A stretch of 64,000 bases of DNA, taken from NCBI GenBank assembly GCA_028564675.1, contig JAOVVO010000114.1, positions 92,347 through 156,346 of the forward strand. The letters run 5' to 3'. The notes below the pieces were generated by a model. The model was not told the DNA's origin. It saw only the letters and a list, made by a program, of their open reading frames with translations, and did no database searches. Origin of the DNA: Onchocerca lupi. Lineage: Eukaryota; Nematoda; Chromadorea; Rhabditida; Onchocercidae. Of this stretch, positions 1 to 14,436 are shown in pieces. The position numbers and the translations under genes are program-made. How positions within the stretch are numbered: position 1 is the first letter of the stretch; each line of letters opens with the position of its first letter.

Positions 1-175
1 TTCACCGTTCTAGCATACTATGCTAGCATATTTGTATAATTTGTAGAGCTAATGTTTAGTAGATACTCTATATTCTGTAAATCAATAAAATAACAAAAAA
101 AAAACTTCGAGAATTGGAATTTCAAAGATCAACTTATCTTTGAAATTTAAATATAACTAAACTGCTTTTCTAAAG

Positions 176-2598
176 GACCATCATCTGCATCGATTTCGAA
201 CACCATTGGCAGTCAGAATAACGAAAATACCGCAGATACGATGGGAAACACAATTGCAAATCTTCCGTTAACAGTTGATCCACTTTTGGCTGCAGGTTCT
301 TATTTCATTTTTAAAAATTGTTTGTTATGAATCATTGAAGATGTTCAGTCATTCAGTGCAATATTGACATAGTGACGACTTGCATGCGCAGTCATGTATC
401 GATCTCCTCAAAGAGTTTATAGTGATTTTGCATGATAACAGCCAGTAAGGCTTTTCTGGCTTTCAGTCACTGTGATTTTCATTGATTAATTAAAATATTA
501 TCATATTTTCTGGTATATTACACTTGTTGGATACATTAACCCTATTGGAAATCATTTCTAGAACAATGATAGCATAAGCTCTGGTGAAAAATAATTAAAA
601 TTGTTATTACAGGTAATCCATCTCAACCACTGCCTCGCCGACACTTAGGTGAATCATTCGATCAACGCTTAAAAATACGGTGGAACAATTTTGTAACAAC
701 TGTTGAAAGTCGTGCAATAATAGCATGCGGTTATCCGGATTACAGCTTTCGTGTTATCGATACAGATACTGGTATGGCATGCTAATATCATCTCACTGAA
801 TTTACATTTTTTTTTTCGTTTTGTTCAGATTTTTAAAAATCTTTTATAAATCATATCAAATTCAATTCAGTCATTATTTCCCTTCATTCGATTCTTTCCT
901 CTCAAATCTGGAATATCGTGGATTCTTGTATCACCAATTCAATTTCTAATTTATGAAATCCAAAATATTCCAGCAAAAGTGAGGCAAGTAATTTATGGAC
1001 ATTGTGATGTGGTTACATGTCTAGCACGTTCTGAATCTAACTTATTCTCTGATTGTTATATTGCTTCTGGTAGTTTGGATTGTACTGTGGTGTTATGGCA
1101 CTGGAATGCGCAAACACAATCAATTGCTGGGGAATACAATGTTGTAGGTGGGTATTGCAATATTTTTAGATTTTTGAATAGAATTGTTCTAAATCCTTTT
1201 TGTTAAATATGAAAGAGCAGGTACTGTAGGATGCTTTGAAAAAAAAAGATTTTGTAGTGAAACAAGAATGGTTAGTTAGTTTTTTTTTTTTTTTTTTTGT
1301 TATCGCACACATGATATCAAAAAATGTAATTCAAAAAGAAAAATAAAGCTACCGAACTGAGAGCTAGAAATAAATATTTTGCTATCATTCTTTCAAATTT
1401 CTCTTCTAAGTTTTCTTTTCATTCAGCAATATGTATGAATTAATTTAACACTGTTTTCGGAACTTTGATTTATGCTGATTCAATTTGAAGGAGAAGCAGC
1501 AGCACCTCGTGCAATATTGACTGGTCATGAAACTGTCGTTACAATGATTTGTGTATCAGCGGAACATGGCATTGTTATTTCTGCTTCTCAAGGTAAGAAT
1601 AATGTATAGGTTTTGATCTTTCTATAAACTGACTTCGATATTGACCTTTTGATTTTTGTAAGATACTTATGATCTAAGGGTGAAATGTTTATTATTCCGA
1701 ATTGGCGATGATATATTTATGATATGTGAACGTAGAAGCGCTATTTACAGATGGAACTGTTCTCATCCATTCTACGATGGGTGATTTACTAAGACGGCTG
1801 GAATCTGAAAATTCGCATAATTTCGCAGATAAAGAAGTGAATTTATTGTTAATGTCACGAGAATGTATACTATTGGTGCTGTATGGATGTGACAGTTTAG
1901 TTACCTTCACTACGAGTGGACGAGAATTGAGTTGTTTAAGGTATTTTCGATGCATTTTTTTCCTTCTAATGAATAAGAAGTAAAAGATGGTGATTCTAGA
2001 GTAGTTTATCCACTGTTCATATGAAGAAACTGTTGTTAAGTAGCAAATTTAATGATATTTATAATTCTGCTAATATCATATGATTGCAGGATATTTATTA
2101 ATGTGTTATTCAGTGCGATTGATGCGAATTAAACAATAAATTTAGAACAAAGTTGATAAGGATTAAAAGATAACGCTGTGCTCAATATCAGTGCATTATT
2201 TACAGAGTTCCCGAAAGCATTTTATGTGGAGCATTGTCACGTGATGGAGAATACGTTGTTGTTGGAACGAAAGATGGCCGTGTTGCTATTTTACGACTTT
2301 TCCCTATGCAGCTATTGTATACATTCCAGGTTAATAATCATCTGTAGAAATAAATAAAATCCATTCTTACTGATTAGTACATCCATTCTAAAAAATGCTT
2401 TGTTTTATTTTTTTTTTTTTCTTTTCGTATGATTTGAAATTCTAATTTTAGCAAACAGATAGCGCAGTCCGAAGTATAGCTCTGTCTTCAAATCAACGAT
2501 TTGTATTGGCAGGACTTGATTCTGGCGCTATTATTGTTTTTAATGTCGATTTCAATAAATGGCATTATGAGTACCGCCATCGTTATTCAGTACGATGA
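176..2598 (+). CDS. Neurobeachin/LRBA-type BEACH-WD40 protein, C-terminal part (5' end outside window)
   Basis: Seven exons are readable: about 176-295, 613-771, 974-1147, 1491-1592, 1736-1940, 2206-2329 and 2452-2598 (TGA). All joins keep one frame and give roughly 345 residues. The protein is the C-terminal WD40 propeller of a BEACH protein. Diagnostic stretches are LGESFDQRLKIRWNNF, YGHCDVVTCLARSESN, LTGHETVVTMICVSAEHGIV and the extreme end FNVDFNKWHYEYRHRY, which track the end of vertebrate neurobeachin and LRBA. In C. elegans the single member of this family is sel-2. Family role: a large cytosolic scaffold for endosomal sorting and trafficking of membrane receptors. The BEACH and PH domains must lie upstream of base 1. 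The leftmost exon start (after TAAAG at 171-175) is a guess. It is convergent with WDR7, another WD40 trafficking protein. Confidence 0.93.
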
Positions 2599-4554
2599 TT
2601 CGTAGAAATAGGGATTTTTGTCATCTAAATCGTTTTTTTTTTTTCTTTTTTCTTTATATCGGTTTATTCGTACATTTAGTGATATTCCATTGATTTTTTT
2701 ATCTTCATATCAATTTGTCCGTATATTTAATGATATTCCGTTGGACAATACTCAACAAATTTCCTTTAAATTAATTTTATCTCTACAAGGGAAATAAATT
2801 ATTAGTTAATTATTTCGTCATCAATTATTTCATTAGATTTATCTGTCTTCAATTTTGATATTGTGATATGTTGTTAAAAAGTTGTGACTTATTTTTGGTT
2901 TGGTTGTTTAGTGATTCTTTCATTCCCATTTGTGATTGACAACGCGGAACTAAAGACGATGGCAGACATATACCCGGATATATATATATATCAGCTTTTC
3001 TGTTTTCTTTTTTCAATTCCATAGTAGAGCACTTCAGTTGCATCTATCAATTGCATTAGAAAAATGAGAATGCCGTTAATTAAACTTCTGAAATTTTTAA
3101 TTTGATTGTACTGCCTGGTACTTATGATGAAGACTGAAGATGTTCAGAAACAGCGCTGCTTTGTTCCGTATTTTCTTATCTTTTGGATTTATATGTTATC
3201 CTAAGTTGATATTGTTATTTGTTTTGGATACATGATAATCGTTTTCATTTGAAAATATCTTTGCTCATCGCTGTGATTAATAAATGTTGATTTAGTTATA
3301 AAAAGCGATCAGAATGGGAAAAGAGCTACCATAGTTTGGCATATACATAGAATTGATATCGATTAGATAATGTTAATGAAGAATAATCGAAACATCTATT
3401 TTGGAAGCCAAAACCTTTTGTTAAAAGGTAATAAATGAGCGAAAAGCATGGATCATTTCAATACCCTATTGATTGATGGGAATCGTTCTTAAAGGATTGA
3501 CAATATGAGCATTAGATAAATCAATTTGCAGGAGAGCCCGATAGTTAGGTAAGACCAGAGATTGCTGAATGCTAATTCGTAGTTTCATTTAATATAATGG
3601 AAAGATAAAAAGCGTGTTTCTTCCAGGTATTCTGCTTATGTCACAGTTTCTTAGTAATTGTTTGGTGATGTTAATTATCTCAATCACTCCGATCTCAATT
3701 TGATAGATTGCGATTCATTTCATGGTTTTTTTCTTTCGAATCATTTGCCAAAAGTATTGTAGAAAGGATTCCTCCTTCTTTCCTTTTCCTACTTACTGAT
3801 AAGTTCAGAGATACAAAGTCCTTTCTAAACTGTATTTATTAATTTTAATAAGTTCATTACAATGATTCCTATTACAACAAAGTTTGATAGACCAGTAAAA
3901 AGGACCATATTTGTACACAGCAGTCATTAACAAACCGGAAATGTGACAATAGGCTGATCAGTGCATGGAATTATATAATGCAAACATTAATTATGGAGCA
4001 TACTTACCACGAAATAATTAAAATGTAGCATTATAACATATATAAACCTGAATGAATAATGGTAAATCAATGCTGCCATGCACAGAGAGTTGCTGATACC
4101 TTTTTTAAATAAAAAACTACCAAAATGACTAGGTGTTCCAAATGTCAAAGCTCGAGGTACATACCAGTCTACGAATACTATACATCCATCGAACTAGCAA
4201 TAAAGATTACGCAGCGGAAGCGTTTACAGTTTATAGAAAATTATCAAGATAAAGACAGAAGAACAATGTACAAGAGATTATATTCAAAAGTAGGAATGGA
4301 AGAACAAGTAGGTCCGAGCAATGTACAATCAAAGAAAGTAATGCAGAAATAGAAATGGCTATCTTAAGGACACGATATTTCCAGTTTTCCCAATGCAATA
4401 GCAAGTTTTGGAAACTGAGGAAGAATGATATAAATTAATTGTGGAATATTAAAGAAAAAAATCTCGAATAAAAAAGAAATCTTGAATTTCAAAACAACAA
4501 TTCAATTTAAAAACAAATACGCTTTAAGTTAGAAAACATTTTCGAAAAATATTT
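2599..4554. other. Convergent intergenic region, no supported gene
   Basis: This 2 kb lies between the stop codons of two convergent genes and must hold both 3' UTRs. The open frame at 4125-4352 (+) has no family resemblance, no splice partners and no trans-splice acceptor close to its ATG, so I treat it as chance. A short TA run sits at 2978-2990. Nothing else was recognised. Confidence 0.6.
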
Positions 4555-7500
4555 CTAGAAAGCAAACCTAAACTCTTTGCTATTTGGAAGCATTAAAGTG
4601 ACCGATTTGAGCGAGATCCATACTAAACGAGCTTTGAAGGGTTGTTGCGTACCGCTAGGAGAGAGAACTGGAAAGATTCCAGGTGCTGACTGTGACTTGA
4701 TACATTTCAATTGACTTTGACCCATACCCTGAAAATATCAAACATTATTCACGCTTTATACAATTGAAGAGGACAATATGTAGATTTATCTAAATCTTTC
4801 GATGGCATCTGTTCGAAAAACTCCAAAGCAAGGAAATTCATAGTATTTCTATTCTATAATTAATATCAAGTAATGAGATGGTATCTAAATTGAATTCTGT
4901 GAGTGATGGAACTATCGATATTGAAACTATCTGTAAAGAGAAAGTACTAACTAGGAATGTCTGTGACGTTTGCCAAAATGATAATTTAGCTTCTTCTGCA
5001 CCGTAAGTTGCTAAAAATTTGCCATCTTCTGAGAATGCCACTGCTGTAACTGCACCCTTATGAGCCTGCAGCGTCTGAAACTTTGTACTTCTCTGGGATG
5101 CAGATATCATATAAAAGACATATTGAAAGCATCCATTCCACATCACTATTTCATAATAAGTATAATTCCTATTGGTTCCTCAAATTTCTTTTTCAGCAAA
5201 CTTCCATTTATTTTTCCGTTTTTTAACTTCATCACAGTATAAAAGGGACGATGATGGCCTTTTTCATGGTAAATAGAATTTCCAACATCATAAGAAAAAA
5301 AATGCAATACCTGTGACTTAGCAGCTCTTAGCTCATGAACGACTACTGTCCCATTTCGTCCACCAAACGCAATGCGACGAGTATTCGGACAGTAAGCAAC
5401 CATATAAAACCAAAAAAAGAGAGAAAATTATTACCCACATTCATAAGGGCAAAGTTATTATGTATTTAAATTCCTAAAAAAAAATTCTACGAGAAAAAAG
5501 AAGAAAAATCCACAAAAGAGATTCTGCAAATAAATCCAGAAAAAAGTTCTTAAATAAAATCGCTGCATATAGAAATCCAGAGACGTGACCAGAAAAATGA
5601 CATACCTCGTTATTGGTGGAAAGATTTCTGACAGTGATTTATGTTTAAGCAATGAAGCATCTAAGCAGTGGACAAGTATATCACCGACCTAAAACTATTA
5701 TCCATGAGAAAAGCAAGAAAATCCAATCTAGAAGTTTCAATAGAAAAGTTCAATTTCACAATTCTAATTCAAACGATATCTATCAGAAAACTACCGGAAT
5801 CATCAAGTCGGTAACATTTGTATATTCTTTTTCTGAGAGTAATTCCATGATACGCAGCACTTCTGTTCGATATTTTAATAATGGACTGCTAATCGAATGT
5901 TGAATTGTTTGATGCTGTGCAACACTATTGTAACGGGCTACCTGAAGCAAACACAACATGAAAACAATAAACGTAAGAAATCAGAAATAATAGAAATTTC
6001 ACATTAATTTAAAGGTTTTAAGCAAAACTTATAAAATAAAATTTAAACTAAAAAAAAATAACTAATCGACTAAATAAAAACGAATGAATCAAATGTTTTG
6101 TATATGCCATTATAATTACTAAAAAGTTTTCAACAACAATAATGATAAAACGAAAATTTTCGGATCAGTGATATAACTAACTTCTTTGCTTAATGCCGTA
6201 ATTACTGCCGGTGGGCGTGATGTAGCAATTAAACTTAATGCATGACGTGCAGTATGACAAAAATCAACTGATGGAGTTAGAATAGCCGCTGTTGTATCTC
6301 TGTAAATCTGTTTAAATTTGATTTCAAAAAAAAAAAAGCAGTTCTCATTTTTATTTCCTTATGCATAGATGAGAAGCAAAGACATGTTAGTATTTAACTG
6401 CAAAAAATTACATAGATTCTTTATCGGTGCTAGTAGCCAATTCCAAAAGGACCAGTAAGAGTTTGGTGATATCCAGATGAGGTTGCCAAACGCTGAAGCC
6501 TCGTCCGATCAAATCTACGGCAGCACGACGAAGTGGTGAATGGAATGGTAATAGTGTTGTTGATGGAGCAATAAGTAATTCTTGAAGGGACTGTGCAGTA
6601 GCTCGTGAAATGTCCAACTATAAATTAATCCAAAAAAAACAAATAATCTTCGACTTCTATCAATTTTATTCACAGAATAATATTTCAAATATTAATCTTG
6701 CTAATTAAAATAACATCTTTTATAAAAAACCTATTATAATAGTACAATTCTTAACACCAACCTTGCTCATTTCGTCTGGAAAATCGGCACCAATGACGCC
6801 AAGCAATATTAATGATGTTACTTGATTTCGCCGAATCTGCTGTACTCCAGCTTCTTTCCACAACTTAATATCTACTGAAAATGATGGAACAGAATTTATC
6901 TCATACATCAATTTCCAAGAGATCTTTGTCCCTTTCCACCATTAGATATTAGGACATGCAGTCGAAGTTTTTTGACAGCAGAAATCTTGATGACTACATA
7001 TATATAAGGATAAAATAAGAAATTCAATCAAAAAAAAAAAAAAAAAAAAAAGAGAAATGGAGATCAGCAGAAAAGAATAATTTGTTTAAATGATCCTCGG
7101 TAGTTTATTTAAATGGGAGATACTGATATTTCTTGTTTAAATTAACCTCACCATTGATAGTTGGATCTGGAAGTGCTTTTTCGCCTTTACGATGAGGAAT
7201 TGGAGGCGGCTGAGAAGCAGTGACTGTTCCAAGAGCTGTATTCATAGATGCTATCAAAGCACGATTACCAAAAATTGAAAGAGTAGGATCCAAAAGGGTT
7301 GGAAGAAATACAGACCACGATTTCACCAAACGTTTTCGACCATTGACACTAAGACGCGTTAATTCTCTAGTCAGTAATGCCTGAGCGGCCATTCTCACTT
7401 CTAAACATCGATCTTGCCACCTGAAGTTCATCACATTGAGCCAAGCTTATGAAAGTATTGTTCATAGCTCACCTTTTTCTTTTTCTTTCCAAAGAGTCCG

Positions 7501-10500
7501 AAAGAAAGTTTAACGTAATAACACTAGGAAAATACAAAAAATGCCTTTTTGCAAGTAATTCTATCCGTGGTGGGCAATAAATATTCTTCGGTTTGATTAG
7601 ATCGGGCAACAGACAACAGTGCAGCGCAGCAATTAATGACCAACCCTGTTTCAACTGTAATTCGTTTTCGTGAGATTCAGCAAGAGAAGGACGTGAAGAA
7701 CTTCTGGAATTAATACTCAATAATAACAACATAATATTAAGTTGATGCAAAATTCTTTCTACATAGTTTTATTACATAAAATTCCATATGATATCAATTA
7801 TTCTGATTTTCCATACTGTGCAATATAAATGGATTACCACCGTTTCCTAGAAAATATTTTCATTGTAATAGATAATATAAAATTTAAGATGCATGTTGTG
7901 ACCTCATAAGAATATTTCTCTTAGCGATATCAAAAGAAGCGCCATGTAATGACATCAAAGTATTTGAGAGAGCAATAACTGCCAACAGATGTGCTGTTGT
8001 TAAGGAACTGCTGGTAGTCCATCGTATAGAACTTGCAAAGTTATCGAATGAAGTGGCATTATTGAATTTTCCTGTGGGCATATATATCACTAGATATCCT
8101 GAAACAAGTAATCTGTCAAAATGAAAGTAACATGAAAAATTACTTTACTACATATCCAGTTTAAATATAGAATAGGTAAATAGACCAAGTAATAAAAGCA
8201 AAAGGAGTGTGGAAAGCGAAGCATTACTCATTATCTCTTATCAGCCACTTGTAAGATGTGGAATATAATATTTTGTTAACAACTGATAAAGTATCTGTTC
8301 CAAACAATATAATCAAAAGGGTATATTAATTTGAAAATACAATGAAATGGAAAACCTTGTCGCGACTCAACACCAAAACTTAATGGCATCGATGGTTTCA
8401 CAAGACGTAATTTTCTCAAGCAAACTTCATCCAAATCAGTATCAAGAGTCCAGGCATACAATAAACTCATACAAAGCTTCGCAACATCCAGATAGAGATT
8501 AGATCCTGTCTGCCATGCAATTTTTGGCACTGCTATACGAGAATCAGACTGTTGTTTTAATATTGTTGATAATGATTTGTTTTCTATATTCTCTCCCGAT
8601 GACAATTCATTTTCGAGTACCAGAAGGCCAGCTGAAATCATAATTACTTATAGCACAAACATGTAAATAAAAGATCGGGAACTTGATAAGTGGGACAAAT
8701 TGCAAATAAAATTAAAAATATGGAAATTAAAAAGTACCGATCAAAGAGTCAATGTTGAAAAATACAAGATGTGGTGAACTAGGGCTCTTAGTCATAGCCT
8801 GGATGTTCATTGGAGGTGGTAATTCGAGAGCTTTTTCCATTACATTTGCAACTTTTCCATCTCGGTTGCCAATTGCAATTTGTTTCATCTGAAATTCTTG
8901 GATGAAACACAAGTTCAAAATAATCTTGTTGAAATGCATAAAAACATCCAAAAGTTCTGTGTAGTATATCCATAATCATGACTATCTAGATGCATCAGAT
9001 CTAAATGATAAAACAGAATAAAAGTTCATAGCAGCAGATCTGTTAATTTGACAGCATATTTAGTAAAGAAAAAAAAAATGAAACTTTGTAATCGCAAGAA
9101 AATATACCACAAAAATGTTTTTGTTTCTCAAAGCACGAAACATTTGAACGGCTTGTGAAGCCCCAGCTTCATCGTCTATTTCTACCACACCAACCTTTTC
9201 ATCACATGCTGCCAGAATTTCTTCTGACATTTGTCCACTCACAATTCTTTCCAAACTTGCTGAAAAATAAGGAAACAATAGTTAACTTATACTAATTAAC
9301 CAAATCAAGTAATCAAATACCACAATATTTGATTGACAAATATTAAAGTGACCAACATACTGTTTAGGGCAGAATTTACTGCATTTCATTTCTTTTAAGA
9401 TCGTTTCTGCTACAAACATATAAACCGAAAATTCATATTTTTTATTTATTATAGATCCAACTTTCAATAAACATAATCTTTTTTATATTTCCTTCACGTA
9501 AAAAAAATCTTTGTTGTGATACAAAAGGCGAAACACAAATAATTAAAAGTGAAATGAGTATTGTAGGCAATTTGGAGTGACAAATTAGCGAGATCCTAAC
9601 CTAATTACAAATGCGGAAAATATACCGGTGTCCATTTGCCATACATAAACAGTATCATCCTCGCATTTTAACAGTATGAAATTATCCAACGGTCGCCATT
9701 TTACATCCACTATTGGAAATGTATGCCGGCTTGCTAACAGAAGACATTTATTTTCTTTCAGAGAGAAAAGAGCGGCTGAATTATCTCCAGCTATTGAACA
9801 AATCGCATGGAGAATTCTTGGCTAAAATAATGATTTCGAAATATTTGGACGCTATGCTGAAAAAAACACAATCACCGAAAAACGGCTCGGTAACATACGT
9901 TGCATGTTTCCGGAGGAATAAGCATACGTAGGATTGGACCACCTTGGACACAAAATCGGTATAACTTTGATCCGGTATTCAAGTTCCAAGTTATGACAGA
10001 AAAGTCGCTAGATCCAGAGATCAATATCTGCTGGTCATATCTCGGATGTTCTTCATGTGGATAGAGGAAACAAGTCACAGCAGCAGTGTGACCACATAGA
10101 TGTCGACAACTAAACTCTGTAATATGACTCACTGCGGTAATAAGTACTACTGGATTTCTTAAAAACATCTGAATCACAAAATTATATTTCATTTAACAAA
10201 CAACAGCAAATAGCAACCTTCGTTTGTGGTTAACAGTTGCTTTGAAATGGCATCGCAACCGTACATAAGGATTATAGTTCCGTCGCCACGTCCAACAAGA
10301 AGACGTCCTTGGCTACTAATATAATGAGTAGCTGTAATCTCGCAATTATCCTAAATTACGGTAGATTACTATCATTTGATAAAAATAACTAATTCCGAAA
10401 CTAGCAATAACTCAATAATTTATAGCTGTGTACATACTTCACTATCGTATATGGATGGAGGCGAATTTTTCAAGCTATTCCACTGACATTTCATGTTCGT

Positions 10501-13443
10501 TTCCAGTTTGGGTTGCTTGGATATTACTTTATTTTCTGATTCTATCGATAAAATTTCATCAATTTCCCATAGTACTATATTACTTTCCATATCGGCTCGG
10601 CAAATCACATGAGGAGCTGAGATGCAAAATACCATATGCGCTAATCGCTAAAAATGAATCCTTAATTAAAATGACGGCCACAGAAGTTAGATATATCATA
10701 GTCATACAAATATTGCAATAAGAAATCATCTTAGGATATGAAAAAGGGAAATTTGAAACAGCAAATTATTCAAACCGGAAATTTATAAAAATTTATATTC
10801 AAAGCACTCCGTGATGTATTTATTGATCGTTTAGAAAAAGATCACCAACCAGGTTACCAGTTGATTTGCTTTGCAAAATCATTAGCAGTAATGGATCGCT
10901 ATGTCCTTCTATCTCGTTCTTTGAGCCACTACCATAAAAAAACAAAAAATCAAGAAAGAAAAAAATAACAAAAAATGCATGTTTCTGATAGTACTCAAAA
11001 TAAATTCGAGTAAGCAATCTAATCTAGTACCACTAAAATTCACAAATGACCTTATAACAGTCATGTTTTTTTATTAATATAAAACTTACGAATGGGGAAG
11101 TTGATAAATACATATGGAGCCATTTGCACATGCTATCGCAGATAGCTTACCAGATAATAATTTTCCGTCACAGATTTGCTCTTCAGAAAAATAAACTACT
11201 GAACGATTAAGATCAACCAGTTGAAATATCTGGAAAATGATTGAGTGCAACAAAAAAAGTTATGAATAGATGAAGTTGTAAAGATGGAGAATTGGAGAAA
11301 TTATGAAATAATGTTATATTAGTGATTAAGATTTTTGCTAACACTATATAATCTCTTCAACTTGCTGGAGAAGATATCTTTTGCTGCCTTTTAGTTTTAT
11401 TATTTATTCCATCCGGCGATATCTTTGAACAGATTTTGTCATTTATAATTATTCCCTTCATTTCTAATTTAATATCATAAGGGCGTACCTGCCATGAATC
11501 AGAATTAAATACCAAAAATATAGAAGGCGAAGAAGGATGCCAAGACAGAGAACAAACTTCATTTATCTCTACATTCCTCGATTCTGTTTCATAAATAGGT
11601 GATTCCTGCAATGGTCCATTCGTTGGAAAAAAAGCACTTTTCACTGACCAAGCACAAAGCAGAAAGGCTACTATTAAATGAATTTTCAAATAAGATAATC
11701 AAAAACTCAATGCCTTAGTTTCAAGAATATAGTGATTTATATAACAATAATTAATCTATACTGGTTTTAAGAGAAAAAGTTATTTTTAGTCAGTCCACAG
11801 TTAGCGGCCATACTAACTGGGTTGGTTGCTTGAGTGTTAGACGCCAGTTAATTGGCTTAACAGTATGACTCAATTTAAAGATAAGGCTGATAAATATTAT
11901 GATTTAAAGGGCAAAAAAAAAACCAAATTTTTTTTAAAAACCAACCTTTTTATCCAAGTCAAACAGTACCCAACTCTTAATCATGCCACATGTCGTCATA
12001 CCTATTACTGTATCTGAAATGAATAAATAAAATGGGAAGCAGACCATTAGATAATTTATGAATGAAGCCACCATTCTTTGCTATTCAGCAATACAAGAAT
12101 TTTTTCCTATCAATCAATCTAGAGAAAAATTTTAGGTCATATAAAAATCGAAGTATCCCGGGTGGTTAATGAATTAAGCATAAAATGAGGCAACATATGT
12201 TCTGTCTACCATCTAAGGATGCTGAATCACAATAAAAAATAGGTAGCTTAAAGAGCATAGTATATTACTGCATAACGAATGATCAAACCTGAAGAACATA
12301 AGAAATTATCCCTCTAAAAACTCAGATGATTTTCAAAAAGTAGGACAATATATTTTGAAACATTCATACCTTGTTTAGTTGAATGACTGACGATAGTAAA
12401 TGCAGCTATCCAATCTGGCTCTACTCGTGAATTTAAAGTGAAAAGTATGTTCATATCTTGTGGATCAATGACCACCACTTCTGCGTAATCTCCTATACAA
12501 TACAATCCACACAAACTAAAGGAACCATTAATCGTACGCTGAAATATTCACATATATAAAAATTTGTAATTATGTAATTTGTGCCACAAAAGAATGAGAA
12601 TAAACAGAACAGCATACATTTCATTCACTATAAAAGATTTTCAAATAAAGGAAAATTCTATATAAATGATCGGTTTAGAATAACAAAAAAAAAAAAAAAG
12701 TACCAATACGATAATAACTCTGACTTGAAAGTTTCTTAGAAGAAATGTTGTGAGAAAATAAAATTTAACTTGCATGAGGGACAATTCGTCGATGTATGTG
12801 AGTCATGAAGGTATTATCAATGCTACGCCCATCTGAACTATCCCACAGCGTCAACTGTCCATCTGCGGAAGCACTCACGAATCTTCTGAAATTGATTAGC
12901 GCATATTATCCAAAACAGGTCTAAAGTCATAATGTCTATAAGTTATGCTGAAATAAAAATAATTACAAATTGCGTTAATATCAAGTAATTTTAAGAGATG
13001 AAAAATTCCTTCATTTTTGGATGAAGTCATCAAAAATATTACGTCAAATTGCTTGCAGTATCTGTTGCTGATAAAGCCGTAATCGGAGCTTCATGTCCAA
13101 GCAACATCATTTTGGCTTGCAAATTCCCTTCATATTTTTCCCATAAAATTAATACACCATCATCAGCTCCTGAAAATATGTAACGTGCGTGATTTTGCTA
13201 TCTTAATTCTCATGAATTTAATGGATGATCCATCTGAAGTTTGATGGCTTTCAAATGGATGAATTGTATTGAATCTTTACAACTTTCATCGAAGATGCAT
13301 TATTAACTTTGTCTGTTACTTTTACCTGTGATGATAACTGCACCATCGTTAAAGCATTGCAAGCAATTAATACGATGTTTCGGTGGCTTTCTACCCCAAA
13401 GAGCAACTGCAATTGCCAAACCTGACTGTGATGTTGCTGTCAT
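4555..13443 (-). CDS. WDR7: WDR7 / Rabconnectin-3 beta WD40 protein
   Basis: Twenty-six exons, in transcript order: 13443-13326, 13169-13043, 12885-12774, 12538-12370, 12013-11942, 11643-11489, 11229-11090, 10928-10858, 10640-10438, 10350-10218, 10131-9899, 9821-9626, 9259-9108, 8888-8738, 8631-8356, 8071-7903, 7703-7536, 7420-7152, 6874-6762, 6617-6412, 6299-6182, 5941-5795, 5688-5606, 5410-5311, 5074-4952, 4728-4555. They sum to 3978 nt, about 1325 aa (human about 1490). Signatures: N-terminal AIAVALWGRKPPKHRINCL, central WQDRCLEVRMAAQALL and LIGRGFSVWQPHLDI, C-terminal HKGAVTAVAFSEDGKFLATY. WDR7 pairs with DMXL proteins to assemble and regulate the V-ATPase on synaptic and endosomal vesicles (known for the family). 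The ATG lies 5 nt after TTTCAG, fitting SL trans-splicing. Intron 3 needs a GC donor and intron 23 a TG acceptor. The exon 5 donor (GTTTTT) and exon 11 acceptor are less certain. Confidence 0.95.
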
Positions 13444-13448
13444 GGTTC

Positions 13449-13450
13449 CT
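13449..13450 (-). promoter_or_regulatory. Probable spliced-leader acceptor of WDR7
   Basis: On the minus strand TTTCAG directly precedes GAACC and the WDR7 ATG. No upstream coding exon is needed, so this acceptor is best explained as a trans-splice site. Confidence 0.55.
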
Positions 13451-13621
13451 GAAATCCAATTCATTTATTTCTTTAATTTATTGAATTTATACGAGAGCTA
13501 TGGTATATATAAATGATAAGATATAATATATATGTAAACTACTAAATAATATTCATGACAGATAACGCAATCGGGATAAAGCAACACAAAACACATTAAT
13601 GTATATATGCAATGTGCACGA

Positions 13622-13705
13622 ACGCATCTGTAATAGATTTTTGTAATAGATGTAATAGATCCTGTAATAGATTACATCTGTAACAGATTGTAATAGATGC
13701 GTAAC
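13622..13705. repeat. Clustered imperfect TGTAATAGAT repeats
   Basis: The decamer TGTAATAGAT and one-base variants (for example TGTAACAGAT) recur about six times within 85 bp, including an inverted ATTACATCTGTAA stretch. Likely a small local expansion; a binding-site cluster is possible. Confidence 0.6.
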
Positions 13706-14436
13706 GTACACTTTTCCCATCAGCTAATTAATCTATGTAATTCACGTAACTCACTTCGCTTCCGACATTTTATAACAAGTAAATCCCGTAACGCTTCTTC
13801 AGATAGCACGACTCGTTGCATGTATCAATTATGCAACTTGTCGGCATCGACGTGAATGTTGAAATTCCTCCCTTATTGTGTGGTGTTTTACGTGAGTGGG
13901 TGGAACGTTACATTTACGTTAAAAGAAAAAAGATAATGAGGGAATAAAGTGACGGGGAGGTGCGGATGTCTAGATTTTCGGATGTATTATTTTAGATATG
14001 GTAAGAAGTATTATGCATCAAGAAATGAAAGTCTAGAGATTGAGAGAAGTGCTAAATAGTTATAATAAATGCTGATAACAGATAGTAAGTGTATTTTAGT
14101 ATATATATGTGAAAATTTTTTCTAACTATAATATTATGCTTCATTGAGCGAATAGTTCCGATTATCGGATATAACATAAGTGCCTTTTAGTTGATTAAAA
14201 AGCACTTATGCTAAATGCTTTAAGAGGCACTTATCTTTTTAGTTGGCTGAATTATTATAGATTTTCTTTTCCGGACAAAATCAGTTTTAAAGGAAGCGAT
14301 AGTTTTTGGAGGTTGGCTCAGTGATTGCGAATTGATTTGACTTCTTTAAATTCTATTTTCTAACTTCCTAAAAAATTTCATTTTATAAACTTAATTTAAA
14401 TTGATTTTATTTTTTTTATTTTTTTATTTTTTTTTT

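Noticed and set aside
4125..4352. 75-codon open frame on + between neurobeachin and WDR7
   Set aside because: No recognisable family, no splice partners, and it lies in the 3' flanks of two convergent genes.
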